Assembly (NCBI GenBank): GCA_963931865.1
Contig: OZ007517.1
Span: forward strand, 6,833,707-6,897,706
DNA from: Axinella damicornis
Taxonomy: Eukaryota > Porifera > Demospongiae > Axinellida > Axinellidae
Length of the DNA: 64,000 bases
Direction: 5' to 3'
How positions within the stretch are numbered: position 1 is the stretch's first letter; every line of letters begins with the position of its first letter. The notes beneath the pieces were generated by a model. The model worked only from the letters and a program-made list of their open reading frames with translations, did not search any database and had not been told where the DNA came from. Both the position numbers and the translations under genes were made by a program. Positions 21,200 through 33,875 of this stretch are shown here, in pieces.

Positions 21200-23795
21200 C
21201 ACTGTCAGTATCCAACAGTTGTGGTTACCTGTAGCCAAGGTGATTAGTGCAATCATGTCATGGGGATAGGAATAGTTTTAGTTCTGATATGGGTCAATAA
21301 TAATTTATACAATCATGTTCATCATTACTTATACCGTATAGCAGGTTTCTTTTGCGGGCGAAAACATTTTGTGAATTTCATGCTTCCGTGGTGACCGGGT
21401 ATCAGATACGGACACGCACCACGACATGTGTTGCTGCTTCAAATTCCTTTGCTGCATGAGATTTAATTCTTCCAGGAATGTTCATGCACAAGAATGCCAC
21501 TTGAAAAGCCATGCAGGCCAAAGGGTAGTCTCATCCCCATTAGCCACTAGAGACTGGCCGGGGTCCCATTGTGCAGGTTTCATTTGATTGTTTTTTTTTA
21601 CGCTGGCAATGGAACCAAACCATCCATTACGTGCTTTTGTAAGTTGCTTCGAATTCCGCATGTGAATGGGTTTGTTTGTTTGTGTAGGGGGATGGGGAGT
21701 GGGAGGAGAGGCTGTGTGAACGGAGCTTGAGACTGCTGCAGGAAGTGTTGATGTGGCAGATTTACTTCATGCTTGCAAACTGCAACTGTCCCTGTACGCA
21801 TTCCTCCGTATCTATACCACTATCCACACCTCCCAACAATTAAAGCCTGGTGAAGTCCGGAAGGTAATAACAGAGAGGGCACTATATATCAGTGATGCAA
21901 TGCCAGTGACAGCCATTGTCCCAGAAGCATGCAGCAGATGACAGTAGGTCCAGTCTGCTTCTGGTGATATTGTACAGGTTTACCATCATGGATGATCACA
22001 TGACATTGTGTCTGAACTTTGACAGGCTGTTGAATTTGGTCTCTAAGTTTAAAACTCTTTTTTTCTTTTACCCTTTGACTGGTAGCTATAATGGAAATCA
22101 ATCTTTCATGCATCTATAGCTACTACTACTCACGTGACCCTCAACGAATCAGACGCCTCAGAATCGATCACATGACTGAGCATTAAATCACTTATTGAAC
22201 AGTTTAGTGGTGAATTATCCCAAAGATCAACTGGAGATATTACAGTTCTGTTCTCCTTGGTCAACACTTCAGACATTCCTAGCAGCGGCAAAAACTGCAG
22301 CATGTATTCATTCTGAAGCACATCAGTAATTAAACACAACCGATAAATTTACCAGTTTGCAGTGCATTACGGGCTTTAGTGCATGAGGGCAATCTAGTTA
22401 ACGGTCGAGGGCGAGATAATGCACGAGCCGAAGAGGCGAGTGCATTATCCGCCCGAGACCGTTAACTAGATTGGCCGAGTGCACTAAAGGCCCGATTGCA
22501 CTAAAGCCCGTAATGCACTGCAAACTGGTATCTAAACTACTTAGTGCAACTCACTGACCCGAAACAGCTGCTAGAAAGAAGCTACAATAGTACATACACT
22601 CAGCTAGCTATATAGATGTGTATAATTGTACAGCTAGCTAGCACCAGCATCCATATCTGCAATCTTTAAATTTGAGTGGAATGGCACCGACTGTGTTTCC
22701 CAATCATCTCTTTGCGGGTCTCAACCTGGGGGTGTGGCATGGGAGACAGGGTTGAGATGTAACCCGCAGCTCGTATCAAAACTTTCATGCCATTGGCTAT
22801 TGGTAATAGATCACATAACCACACCCTAGTGCTAAGACACATGACCTAAGTAAACCAATCAGATGTGAGCTTTGAAAATCGCTGCGGTACTGTAGACGGT
22901 TATGTGACAGAGATAATCACATCTGTACAGACTCCATTGGGCAAATCGAGTCCACCTTTCCAACCCATCATCCAAAATTGTTTATTTCCGTGTCATTGCA
23001 GTTAGGCCACGTTTCTTGTTGCTCAGGTCTTTGTTAGGGGGAGTGGTCTAAAAGTGTTAGTTAACAAACCAACAGGGACTACAATAGTTTTGTATGCCAA
23101 CACGGAGATTCAATTGCGTTAACTCCACCTTTTTTTTCAGTGAGTCGGTGCAACAACAGATTCATTTGGTCTTGCATTACGGATGTCTGCAGTAAAACAT
23201 GGGCTATATATAGGCTAGAGCTATAGGTTCAACAGGTTACAGTACCAAGATAATTACGACTGAACTCATACTGACTAAGCCCTTGGTAGGTTCTGGGTGG
23301 AGCCACTTCTCTCCTTTGCATGGATGGGCTTAGAAAACAGTCCTCCAGCCTTGTAGCGGCACTATTTGTGGCAATGACAGGGCCTAAGTCTGAACAGACA
23401 GTAACTGGTAAAGAGCAGTGACTATTGAAAGTTGTTAAAGAATGAGTCTGGTTAGAGTTTGAATGTAAACAAGATACGTATCACTCACTGACTCAATGGA
23501 ACACATACAGTGGAGGGTAACACACTGAATAGCCCATTGTCAGAGGTGTCCCAACCTGTACACTGCTCCTCTGTTGTTCCATGATGCCCACACTCGATCC
23601 GACAAGTGGTCTCTACTGGAGTGCAGTCTCCCCTCCACGTCCTCCGTCGACCTACTCACACCCACACCCAACACAACTGAGAATTAGGATAAAGATAAGT
23701 ACATGACAGATGAGTAAGCAGAGTTACAAGACAAAGCCTACACTTCAGAATTCAATTTTAGAATGTGGACAGGAAGTGGGACTGGCTATACAGCC
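21200..23795. other. Noncoding stretch, no gene recognised
   Basis: Apart from the palindromic MITE at 22,351-22,530 and its flank, I see only short ORFs without family signatures. The inverse of the 10.6-kb TGAGGCGTCTGATTCG segment lies at about 22,130-22,195. Confidence 0.55.
22351..22530. mobile_element. Palindromic MITE, second copy
   Basis: ACCAGTTTGCAGTGCATTAC at the left is the inverse of GTAATGCACTGCAAACTGGT at the right. The middle repeats CTAGTTAACGGTC/GACCGTTAACTAG. It is the same family as 10,351-10,524, with a short extra duplication of CACTAAAGGCCCGATTG near the right arm. Confidence 0.72.
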
Positions 23796-23796
23796 A

Positions 23797-23880
23797 GAGG
23801 GAGGGAGGGAGGGAGGGGAGGGAGGGAGGGGAGGGAGGGAGGGAGGGAGGGAAGGAGGGAAGGAAGAGGGAAGAGGGAGG
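23797..23880 (+). repeat. GGGA microsatellite
   Basis: About 80 bp of GGGAGGGAGGGA with occasional GGGGA and GGAA interruptions. It is purine-only on this strand. Confidence 0.9.
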
Positions 23881-25659
23881 TCTTGTACCTTTTCAATTCA
23901 ACATCTTAGGCTGACAACATTTGTGCTCTTTGTAACGTCAAGACACTGCAACTACATCTCTCACATGCATATGAACCAGATGACATAATATTAACTACTG
24001 GAGACTATACTGGAGGAATGACACACCAAGAGGCAGGAAGGGGCAGACGAAGTGAGACTACCAACAATTCAATCAGTAGTTGAAGCTCACCTGCAGTTCC
24101 TGAAGTTCAGTATCCAGTGAGTCCATGGCAATGGTGGCTGGGAACAGGCTGGCTCCAGTCCATTGATGCCACGACCAGACATGTTCAGCCAGTCCGACAT
24201 GTTCTGCTCCAGGTCTGCATGTAGCCTGTAGTATCAGTTCTATGAGGACAGCTGCAGGTCAGACCAGTCCTTGATCAAGTTCAGTAGTTTCTGCGGGCTG
24301 GTGTTTGGTTCAACAATGATGGCTTGGCCGGAAGTTATGTGTGAAGTAAGGGAGTGTGCAGGGGAGGGTGGGGATAGAGGTGAGGGGTGGAGATGTGTAG
24401 TAGAGTGGCTGTAGGTATAGCTACGTTGATAATTTGTGCTGGTACATGTCTGTGGTTTTGGTGTTACCTTGTACTGCCCTTAGTGTACATGAACCAGTAA
24501 CAGTTGTGCTTCCCATACACAATCATCTGCACAACACAGGGACCTACTGCACACTGGTCTAGCACACCATGTGTTCTGAAGGACATGTACAGGTCTGAGG
24601 TCGGTGAAGAGGTAAGTCCCCCCAGCGGTCTTTGTCCAGTTTGCTGTTGCCATAGGCAAGAAGGTACAGAGCCTGTTTAGACTGTTCATGGTTTGCCCGT
24701 CGCTCTAGCCAAAGAATAGGTAGGTCCACAAGTGTTGTGTTGTGTGCTGTTGTCACGAGTGTTGTGTTGTCACCATCGTTGATCGAACAGGAAGGGTATT
24801 CGCGCGATGCAATTTGTTGTGTATCGTTTTGGAACTAACACAGGATGTACCAACAGACTTGGCTTCCACTGCCCATTAGTGAAACATCACTTACATTATG
24901 AAAACCCTGCCATAAACTGAACTTCAATCAGAAAACCGGCTGTCAGCAAATTCACTACATCACATGACATTGGGCTGGGGGTATCTCTCAGTGAAGCCAG
25001 ATGCTGTATGGTCAACCAGTAACAAGCAACCACTTTCTCCTCAGCTACCCACTATAAGGAGGCCGGAGATCAAAGAGAAGGTTGCCAAATTTTAAGAAAG
25101 GTCTTCACATGCCTCCACATAAAAGTAGAGAATTCCTACAACTACTCATGATCCAAGTCAATCTGCACTATGGCACTCCGCATGATGACACAGAATCACA
25201 GCTTCACATTTTTGTGAAGTCCATATATGGGTGAAGTCCATATATGGGGGCAGAGCATGGACACAGCATCCCTATTTACCTGTCTCAAGGTAAAGAGGGA
25301 TGGGATGTACATTGCGGAGTGGGATGAGCGTGCGTGTGGGACATAGTTCATGGATGTCCCATCTTGTCCAATACAGCAAGTGAGGACGGGATGGACAACG
25401 ATAATGCATGGACTCAACGATATGTTCCATCCCATCCAATACGTACGCATATACATGAGGATGGGATGGACAATGGGAATTGGGGGTAGTGCCTGGAACC
25501 CAGATGGGATGTCCCATCCCATCTGGACATCATATCCAACGGTAAAAGAGGACGGGATGGACAATGGGCACTGGGGGTAGTGGAATATAGTCCATGCTGC
25601 ACCGGGGAGGACTGTACGGCATTTCCCATCCCTACCAAGTCCCCCTCTGTGGACAACCC
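23881..25659. other. Noncoding stretch with GGATGGGATG/CATCCCATCC cluster
   Basis: No gene is recognised. From about 25,300 to 25,570, GGATGGGATG-type words and their inverses (GTCCCATCCCATC) alternate several times, making potential hairpins. The ORFs here are low-complexity products of that repetition. Confidence 0.5.
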
Positions 25660-26096
25660 TAACCTCGTTCCCAGGCCGTAGGAGAAACAGACTGGCAAAT
25701 TACGCGAGTTCAAACTGTTACTTCCACTGCCAGAGAGCTCTAGGTAGAACCAATCAGATTTCAGAACATCGTCACATGACAACAGTAAACTGAATTGCAT
25801 CATGTGTTGAAACATCACAGTCACGCCCATTCATCGCAATAGTCGATCGCTCAATCATGCTAGTATAGGCGCTCTGCACAATGAGTTTACTTGTTCATCA
25901 TCTGCTTGCCTTCCATCGCAGAACCTGCAGCAAACAGTTTCTTCCACGAGCAGGAAAGGACCGTTCTCAGCAGGTGGATATATAAAGTGTATCATGTATG
26001 AGGTATACAATTGTCGTGACATTACATCCGTATACAGTTTGAACTCGTGGAAGTTGCCAGGCCATTTCTTTTATGCATGGCCTGGGAATGAGACTA
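25660..26096. mobile_element. TAGTCTCG/TAACCTCG-family element with 10-bp TSD
   Basis: The left end TAACCTCGTTCCCAGGCC and right end GGCCTGGGAATGAGACTA are imperfect inverses. TGGACAACCC flanks both sides (25,650-25,659 and 26,097-26,106), a perfect 10-bp match, or 9 bp if the terminal C belongs to the element. There is no recognisable gene inside. Confidence 0.82.
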
Positions 26097-26224
26097 TGGA
26101 CAACCCCAGTGAATATCACCACTACAACTTCCTAGGAACATGAACAACTTACCAGTGGCCAGTCTAACAATACTCGTACCGCAGCTCAGTGTGTCCAATT
26201 TTCTGGAGTACTTGATCTTGACTT

Positions 26225-26226
<2 letters not shown>

Positions 26227-26271
<45 letters not shown>
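26227..26271 (+). repeat. (GT)n microsatellite
   Basis: About 22 GT units, followed by degenerate GAGTGGGTGAGTGTGTGTG. Confidence 0.95.
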
Positions 26272-26273
<2 letters not shown>

Positions 26274-26458
26274 TGGGTGAGTGTGTGTGTGGAGGGTGAA
26301 TAATCCGCTGCTATTATGACTGTGTAGTGTGAGGGTGTACATGAGAAAGGGTATGCAGTCTGAAGACGTGAATGTCTGTGCGGTGAGAGGGTATAATTAT
26401 CTGACTGTGTGTTCAATGTGAGATGTACATGTACACGTAAGGGTGCATGTATTACTAC

Positions 26459-26760
26459 GTGCAGTGTGAGGATGTGTAGTGTGAGGATGTGCAGTGAGGC
26501 GTATGCAGTGTGAGGGTGTGCACCTGATGGTGTATAGTGTGAGGGTGTGTACAGTGTGAGGGTGTGCAGTGAGGAAGTGCACCTGATGGTGCAGTGTGAG
26601 GATATGCAGTGTGAGGGTGTGTGCAGTGTGAGGGTGTACACTTGATGGTGTATAGTGTGAGGGTGTGGCATTGTGAGGGTGTGCACCTGATGGTGCAGTG
26701 TGAGGATGTACAGTGTGAGGATGTATAGTGTGAGGATGTGCAGTGTGAGGATATGCACCT
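26459..26760 (+). repeat. GTGAGGATGTGCA-type minisatellite
   Basis: Tandem variants of GTGAGGRTGTGCAGT, with interspersed CACCTGATGGTG spacers. The long minus-strand ORFs here (HTLTLHHQV-like) arise from the repeat and are not genes. Confidence 0.85.
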
Positions 26761-26954
26761 TGTGATCAACAAGATCTGCTGCCAGTTATTGGAGAACCTC
26801 CGGATCTCGCATGTTAACGGCCACACCTCCAGCTCTTCCAAGTTGGTCTCCACAGCGATCAATGCCTGGGCCTCACCGACAGCTGAGGAGGCTCTGTCCA
26901 AATGAGTGGAGAGGGAATGTTGGTGAAAACATTTACACTGTGGAGGGATTATAT

Positions 26955-27420
26955 ATAGCTACGTGAAATGGGGATGAGGGGTGAGGGATCAGAGGGTGGG
27001 ATGTGATGGAAGGTAAAGATGAGGGGAGAGGGAACGTTCGAAAGGAAGAGAGGTGTGGAGACGAGAGGTAAAGGATCAAGGGTAAGGGATGACAGGACGA
27101 GGGATGAGGGGTGAGGAGTTGGGGATTAGCAGAATTAAGGATGAGTGGATGAGGGGTGAGTGGATGAGGGATGGGAGGTGAGCGGATTAGCAGAGGTAAG
27201 AATGTGAGGGTGAGGGGATATAGAGATATTGTGGTGAGGGATGTAGAGATATTGTGGTGAGGGATGTAGAGATATTGTGGTGAGGGGATGTAGAGATATT
27301 GTGGTGAGGGGTAAGGGGTGAGGGTGAGGGGTGAGAGAGGTGATGGAATGAGGGGTGATGGAATGAGGGATGAGGGAACGATAGAATGAGGGGTGAGGGG
27401 ATGGGGTGAGGGATGAAGCG
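26955..27420 (+). repeat. GAGGGGTGAGGG-type minisatellite
   Basis: Degenerate G-rich repeats. Within 27,205-27,310, four near-identical units of GATGTAGAGATATTGTGGTG occur. Confidence 0.85.
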
Positions 27421-27429
27421 AGTGTGAGC

Positions 27430-29788
27430 AAGCCCCTCATAGACGAGTTTGTTGTGAATTTTCTGTATTTGTTTATCTGGTAAAATAAACGCCCCCTCGT
27501 GGAAAAAGAGGCTGGCTTGCGAGACTATGGAGCATGGGCAATGATAGAGTGGGATAGGACGGAAATTGTGGGTTGAAGTGGGGGGCCCGTGGACAGTCCC
27601 ATCTGTCCCATGGTACAGTAGGATTCCAAACTGGGTACATTAGATTCTGATAGCAAACTTGGACAGGAACTGTAGCGGTTTCCGGCCGGCTGCTCGAGTT
27701 TTGTTAGCCATGAGGATAGCACGAGATTTGAGAGCAGCTACACGTGAAGTTGAACAGTGAGTGTATATCAAAAACTCAACACACTGTAGGCAACGAAAGC
27801 TGGGTGGGACGAGGGAAGGAGGCTAGGGTACGAGTCAACGACCTCACGCCAGGAATGAAAAATCCTGCCACTGTCCATGACAACAGGGGCATGCCTGCCA
27901 AATATTGTCACACAGGTCCTTCCCATTGAAGACATCGGACGCATGCATGAGCTAGTAGTGAGAACATTTGATCAGGCGCAAATGCTACCTTCTCCTGCAA
28001 ATGCTGTGCTGCGGTATTGCTCGCACTTGTGCCCATGAATTGCAATTTATAGTAAGTTCACACATGCCCTGCAGCTCCCCTACATGCCCTGGAGCTCCCC
28101 TACATGGCAACAAAGATCCAGTTGTCGATGTGAGGGTGTTACCAGTATCCATAAGGAGGGAGAGGAATTTTCCTACACTCAACACACCCATATGGTATAT
28201 GGTATGGTAGAGCACTTGTGATCCTCAACAAACACACACTCCAATTTCAAGTCTATCAGTCCTTACCATTACAAGGAGTATGCAAAGCGATGGAGGGTGG
28301 CAAACGTTCTGTAGGCGACTGCTACTTGGCAGTGGGCACAGCGCTGTATCGATCTGCAGCTGCAAGTAGCAAGAGATATACAATCATGTTGTTTACCTGG
28401 AGGCACCAACACTTCATTAACCAACCATTTTAAACCATGCAGACAAGCAGCTTCCACGATATCTAGATCCATACATCAAGGTATCACTGAAGCTTCACTG
28501 ACAACCTGTTGATGCTGGAATGGGTACACTTCCCTAGAAGACACTTTTTTACGAGGGCAGTAACCGATGTGTCTCTCTGATTCAGTTTCAAGATTAAGAG
28601 CATGTACAGTAGCACCATAATGAAACTGTGCGCATCATACGGAGGCATGCTGAGGGTAACCATGATCAGCCGATGCATTAATACGCACCTAGGGGGGCAG
28701 TAGGTAATGAAGGCAAACAAAATGCTAAGCAATACTTCTCTCTCTTTACTATCAACCCATGAAATGATTAGTAGTTTCACGACTGTGATGCTGTGACGTG
28801 GCAGGAGTGGTCTATTGGAAGTACACAGTGAGAATTATGGTTCTAGCAACTCAATAGCGTACCTGTCAGTACGAGGGCGTGACGTCATGGACAGAAGCAT
28901 TTCTGGAAATTTAATGCCTGCACTGGCCTAATATGCCCTAATCCCCAACCACAACCCTAATGAGATTCATAGGAGTGAAGAATTGTAGGTTCTAAGCCCA
29001 CCGATGCACCGAGACCGCACTATATAGTAATGATGCCACATCCAACCAATACACGTACACAGCAAAGTACACTATGCATGGATGGTAGACTACTTACTCA
29101 CATTCGCGCATGTTCCTGCTCTACCATCCAAACTTTCCGACGCTGTACTGTTATTAGCAAATCTGCTGCAAGGTAGCGAAAGATGGGGCCATGTTCGGAA
29201 ATCCCCTACCATCCGGAAATCCCTCCCTTACCGGTACAACATAACTATGCTTTGAACAAATGTTCTTTCAATTTTACTGTTGTAACTCGGTAACATTAAT
29301 AAAAGCTCTCTTCCCCCCCCCCCCCCCCCCCCCCCCTGCTAAAAAAATTCCGTCTTTTGAGTGTTTCATCATTGGGAGAGATGACACTAGTTAAGGTAAC
29401 AGAGGGGGTTTCCAGACAGTCTTTTAATTCCGGACACGGCATTCATGCATACCCTACCTTCGAACTTTCCAATGCTGTGCAGTTGTTGGCAAAAACTGCT
29501 CCTAGAGGGCGAAAGCTGGATCCCTTACTGTCCGGAAACCCCCTCCGTTACCTTACTCACGTGTCATGAGTTTTAACTCTAGTACATGATATACAATAGC
29601 CATGCTATACTCAGCCAACCTGGTAAAATTTACGTCAGCCAGGACCATCATCAACGGTGGAACACACCAGGTTAGTAGGTGGGTAGTAGTCACTTCATGG
29701 CCATGGCCCCATATACGCACGTCTGGATTCTCCGGAGGTACTACCGTAGTCCTTTTCAAAAGGTAAACCAATAGATGGCGCATGGCCT
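27430..29788. other. Noncoding stretch with a diverged direct repeat
   Basis: No gene is recognised. About 100 bp near 29,128-29,230 recur diverged near 29,456-29,555 in the same orientation (GAAAGCTGG/GAAAGATGG, CCGGAAAYCCC, CCTTAC). A 24-bp poly-C lies between them at 29,313-29,336. Confidence 0.5.
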
Positions 29789-30424
29789 CAGGGGCGGATG
29801 CAGGATTCCTGAAAGGGAGGGGCTAATAGCACGCTGCCGAAGGCAGCGTATAGCGCGGAAAAAATTTTCGCCTTCATTTTTCAGTTGTCAGGATGGGCTC
29901 TCGTGGCACTTTCGTGCTTTGCACTGCAAGTTCCAGATGTATGAGTAGCAACACGAGTTCCAGGATCGATGTTGAGGAGAGACTCCGCGCGAAGCGCGGA
30001 AATTTTTTTTCACCGTCATTTTTCAGCCATCTAGATGGGCTCTCGTAGCGCCTTCGAGTTTTTGCACTGCACTCGCTGCCTTCTGGTTCCCGTGTCATCC
30101 GTGAACGTCTTATCCTCGACGTGAAAAGGTAAATGTGACTAGTCATGAATCACCAATTAATGTCAAGTCCGACGAAGATTCGCCGTGCACGTGGTCTGAA
30201 CTGAGAACCCGGTTTTCGTCCCCAGCACGAGTTGACTCTGTATCTGATTCATTCTGACTGTCACAAGCTGTTTCCGTTGGAAAAAGTCCAGCACTGAGCT
30301 TCCTTTCAACTTCTTTGTTGCTGATTCCACTGTAAGTCGGGTACTCGTGTAAATAAGGGGTGTGGTCGGAACTGGAAAGGGGGGGGCTACAGCCCCCTGT
30401 AGCCCCCCCCTGGATCCGCCCCTG
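29789..30424. mobile_element. hAT-like MITE, CAGGGGCGGATNCAG ends
   Basis: It starts CAGGGGCGGATGCAGGA and ends TGGATCCGCCCCTG, a terminus typical of hAT MITEs. Inside, two diverged copies of a GCGGAAAAAATTTTCGCC...CATTTTTCAG...GGGCTCTCGT segment occur. Flanks CATGGCCT and CGGCCTTC share only GGCCT, so the 8-bp target duplication is eroded or I have an end wrong by a few bases. Confidence 0.7.
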
Positions 30425-30506
30425 CGGCCTTCAGGCTAGTGACCAACTTAGTCTCGCGGTAGTCTCGTTCCCAGACCCTCCCGAAACGCGGAAAGAGGGT
30501 CTGGTG

Positions 30507-30898
30507 TAGCCTCGTTCCCAGGCCCGCGCGCCGTTTCGGTTGCACGAAAGAACGCGGAGGGCCTGGTATGTTTCCTCACGTGCGTGACGTCGAGGGTAGA
30601 AAGGTGGTAGAAAGGACTTAATTGAACGTGGGCGAACTGGGGCTCAGAACAGCAAGAAGAGCAAAGGTACGAGGTAACTTACCACACGTATCTAGCTAGC
30701 GGGGGGCGACTGTCATACACACCAAGCGTTGAACGTGTAGTTGGTTGAATAATACGCAAAACTTCGCTTTTTCGTTCTGAAAATTTTGGCCGCTTGACGA
30801 TTACGTAATGCTCACGTGAGGAAACATACCAGCCGGCTCTCCCCGCTTTTCCGTACTGCAAGCGACGAAAAGCTGGGCGGGGCCTGGGAACGAGGCTA
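30507..30898. mobile_element. 392-bp TAGCCTCG-family element nested in the composite's left end
   Basis: Ends TAGCCTCGTTCCCAGGCCC and GGGGCCTGGGAACGAGGCTA. GGTCTGGTG is duplicated perfectly at 30,498-30,506 and 30,899-30,907, 9 bp. Inside each end is a GAGGAAACATACCAG/CTGGTATGTTTCCTCACG inverse. It splits the terminal repeat of the older element. Confidence 0.92.
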
Positions 30899-30907
30899 GG
30901 TCTGGTG

Positions 30908-31387
30908 TTCTGAGCGATATTTCTTGGCGCATGGGGCGGGGCTATACGGCGTAAGGAATGTAATTACCTGCATTCTGTATGTCCTCTCCAATGAAAGCGC
31001 ACCTATCACTATTCTTATAAGCTTACTGTAGCAGCGCATTTGGTCCTTCACGAGTGACACCAAAGGGCCAACAACAACGTACAGTTGCCCTGCGCTTGTA
31101 CAGAATTCTATCTGAGGTTGTCAAAGATGAGTGGAAGTGTCACGAAACACAGAGATTTCCCAAAACCAGCCGGCAAGATAATCGATTTGGCTTACTGCCT
31201 CAGCTCGCTCTTCGGTAGGCCTGTCGTATCCATTTCACTGACATACCGTCCGTACTAGCTACACTGCACTGTTACATGTACCGTACCTATGACTTACGCT
31301 GATTGACTACGTCATTCGCGTTCTGCAATCTGATTCGAGCTTTAAAATCCGAGAGCGACCACGCCCCATGAATCAAGAAATGTCGGA
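30908..31387. other. Unique interval inside the composite
   Basis: 480 bp between the composite's left terminal repeat and foldback-like element A. No ORF with a family signature and no repeat was recognised. Confidence 0.4.
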
Positions 31388-31528
31388 TCCATCCCGCAGT
31401 AGTTATCTAAGCTTAATCTGATTGGCCAAAGTAGCTTGCACATGATATTGATATTTTATCTAAAGTTAATTTCATTGGTTGGATCACGTGACAATTATTT
31501 TGCAAATTCGTTCAACACTGCAACCCAC

Positions 31529-32107
31529 GCAAACAGTGCAAACAGTGCAAACAGTGCAAACAGTGCAAACAGTGCAAACTCTGCAAACAGTGCAAACAGT
31601 GCAAACAGCGCAAACAGTGCAAACAGTGCAAACTCTGCAAACAGTGCAAACAGTGCAAACAGCGCAAACAGTGCAAACAGTTCAAACTCTGCAAACAGTG
31701 CAAACAGCGCAAACAGTGCAAACAGCGCAAACTCTGCAAACAGCGCAAACAGCGCAAACAGTGCAAACTGCAAACAGTGCAAACAGTGCAAACAGCGCAA
31801 ACTGCAAACAGTGCAAACAGCGCAAACTCTGCAACAGTGCAAACAGCGCAAACAGTGCAAACAGTGCAAACTCTGCAAACAGTGCAAACAGCGCAAACAG
31901 TGCAAACAGCGCAAACTCTGCAACAGTGCAAACAGTGCAAACAGCGCAAACAGTGCAAACTCTGCAAACAGTGCAAACAGCGCAAACAGCGCAAACAGTG
32001 CAAACTCTGCAAACAGTGCAAACAGCGCAAATTCTGCAAACAGTGCAAACAGTGCAAACAGCGCAAACAGTGCAAACTCTGCAAACAGTGCAAACAGCGC
32101 AAACTCC
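31529..32107 (+). repeat. 9-bp tandem array GCAAACAGY, left arm of element A
   Basis: About 64 units of GCAAACAGT or GCAAACAGC, with GCAAACTCT at irregular intervals and a few 1-bp slips. The 9-bp period equals three codons, so all frames stay open and produce spurious ORFs of poly-ANS, poly-QTV or poly-FAL on both strands. Confidence 0.95.
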
Positions 32108-33337
32108 TCACTGTATGTAAGGCCTGGGTCAGGCCAATTTCTGGTGAAAAGTGATGTGCTATATTCTTTTAGTAATTTCTCCAATAAGTTAGACTGTATC
32201 AAAACCAAACATATTTTATGGGTAGAAGTATGTCTAGTCTTCATGAAAATTATATAATTTCTCTGGGATAGCGCTCACGTGAGCAAGGAGGACGCCACAA
32301 GTTGAGCCACACCCAGCCAAGTTTTTGGCCCAAGATACGCAAAACGTACACATCACGAACTCTAACTTTTAAGGTTGCATATTGAAAGACTCACTTGGTT
32401 CTATCTTTTGGACACGTAGATTAGCCTAGCTCGCTCAGGAACATACCTAACCAAGCCAGCCAGGCGTGAGTTGGCCACCCCAGGTAGAACTTCAACCGTA
32501 CGCGTCAATAACGAACTTCAGCATCCATGAACGAGAAATCTACGCGGTAGACTAATAGAGCTACACAAGCTAAGACCTTCAAGGTACACAGAAACTCACT
32601 AGCTACTCGGGAAGTTTTGCGTATAATCGGTAACGCTCTACTACTGTCTCTATGCGGCCATTATCAAATGACAGTCACGTGAAAACTGCTGGGCACACCC
32701 TCAAAATAGTTATTGTGGGCGGAGTCAAGAGCACTTAAGATCAGGCAGCTGCATGGTATACTCGATACAAGACACTACATTGATCGCAACAAGCAATGCA
32801 CATAATGTACAATCGTAATAGCATGATTATAATACAGTTATAAGGCTGTGTGGCAGGAGACTTGATAATTCTTTGGGCATACAGCTGCAAAGAGGAGAGA
32901 CAATGTAGTGTGACACCAACACAGCACTCCTACATTCATCTCAGGCCAAGACTTGCATGCAGTGAGCGAGGTTACACACAAAGCTTGCTGAACGTAGTAC
33001 GTAGCTACATAGTCTCGGTACCGAGACTAGTAGCTAGCTACACTCAACACGTCACATGATAAGTGTTTAATAGTCCTGCTACGCCATTAATTTCGCTCCC
33101 AAGATAGCATACTATGACTTACCATCTGTTCGCAGTTGCCTCGAACGTCTGCCTGCTGTCAGAGCTCTGTCCTGCCCGTGTGAGAGTCTGGTCCGCGAGA
33201 CTATAGTCTACTACACACACTCGGTTGTTCATCGGTCACATGACAGTCATGCGCTGACTACGCCGCGCGCTGCAATATTGGTGGCGCGCGTTGGTGCGGG
33301 CTGGCCTATTCCGACCCATACCTTACGTACAGTGAGT

Positions 33338-33412
33338 CTGCAAACAGCGCAAACCGTGCAGACTGCAAACAGCACAAACAGCGCAAACTGCAAACAGCGC
33401 AAACTGCAAACA
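33338..33412 (+). repeat. Short internal GCAAACAGC tract in element A
   Basis: About 8 degenerate units (GCAAACAGCGCAAACYG type) in the same orientation as the left arm, about 1.2 kb downstream of it. Confidence 0.85.
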
Positions 33413-33685
33413 AAATAGCTCATCCTTACAGTAGTTTGTTGGCACCCATAGATAGTGAGTATTATTGCATGGAACCCACCCACCCACCCTACACCAATTG
33501 TGGTTTGATTTTTTATATGATGGAGGAGGGTCCACAGGTTGTAAATTAATTTTATTAGCAGCCCCATGCACCTGTTGCTTGAATTCTCCATACACTGTCC
33601 ACGACTAAGACTGGTAAACTTATATTAGTCTTAATTATGGAGGTCTGCTTATCCTAACCTTAACCATTACCCTAACCCCAACCCG

Positions 33686-33795
33686 GGGTTTGCGCTGTTT
33701 GCAGAGTTTGCACTGTTTGCACTGTTTGCGCTGTTTGCAGAGTTTGCACTGTTTGCAGAGTTTGCACTGTTTGCAGAGTTTGCGGTGTTTGTGTT
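33686..33795 (-). repeat. 9-bp tandem array, right arm of element A (inverse)
   Basis: GTTTGCGCTGTTTGCAGA-type units, the inverse of the left arm, ending close to GATTACGTCATAAAAAAGTG. Confidence 0.9.
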
Positions 33796-33875
33796 CGGTT
33801 TATATTACGCCTAGATTACGTCATAAAAAAGTGACCAATCAGAATCATCTTAGATAAGTACTGCGGTACTGTTGA

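Larger units (their letters stand above)
14735..21200 (+). repeat. Segmental duplication, copy 1, second block
   Basis: Colinear with about 58,015-62,640. Matches: GGATTTCCCTACTCGACCC, AGTGTTTGATCGCTTA, CTGAAAGCATTGCTGGG, GTAGATGAAGTTTGTA, the whole zinc-finger gene, and the tail with AATGGCCTAGTCTCCTCAGA. Copy-specific insertions here are 15,130-15,524, 15,701-16,260, 17,293-17,765, 17,853-17,902 and 19,365-20,773. The 16,278 element end is shared by both copies. Confidence 0.85.
31388..33870. mobile_element. Foldback-like element A with GCAAACAGT arms
   Basis: The left end CCCGCAGTAGTTATCTAAG, then AATCTGATTGG, is the inverse of the right end CCAATCAGAATCATCTTAGA then TAAGTACTGCGG (33,837-33,868). 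Next inward is a tandem array of GCAAACAGT on the left and the inverse ACTGTTTGC on the right. The middle (32,110-33,330) has no recognised gene. Long tandem-repeat inverted arms resemble Drosophila Foldback or Galileo elements in architecture. No homology is claimed. Confidence 0.6.

Noticed and set aside
26186..26901. Minus-strand ORFs rich in HTLTLH or SHCT
   Set aside because: They arise from the GT microsatellite and the GTGAGGATGTG minisatellite.
31436..32257. Long ORFs on both strands (up to 273 codons)
   Set aside because: They are products of a 9-bp tandem repeat. Overlapping open frames on both strands and pure low complexity rule out ordinary genes.
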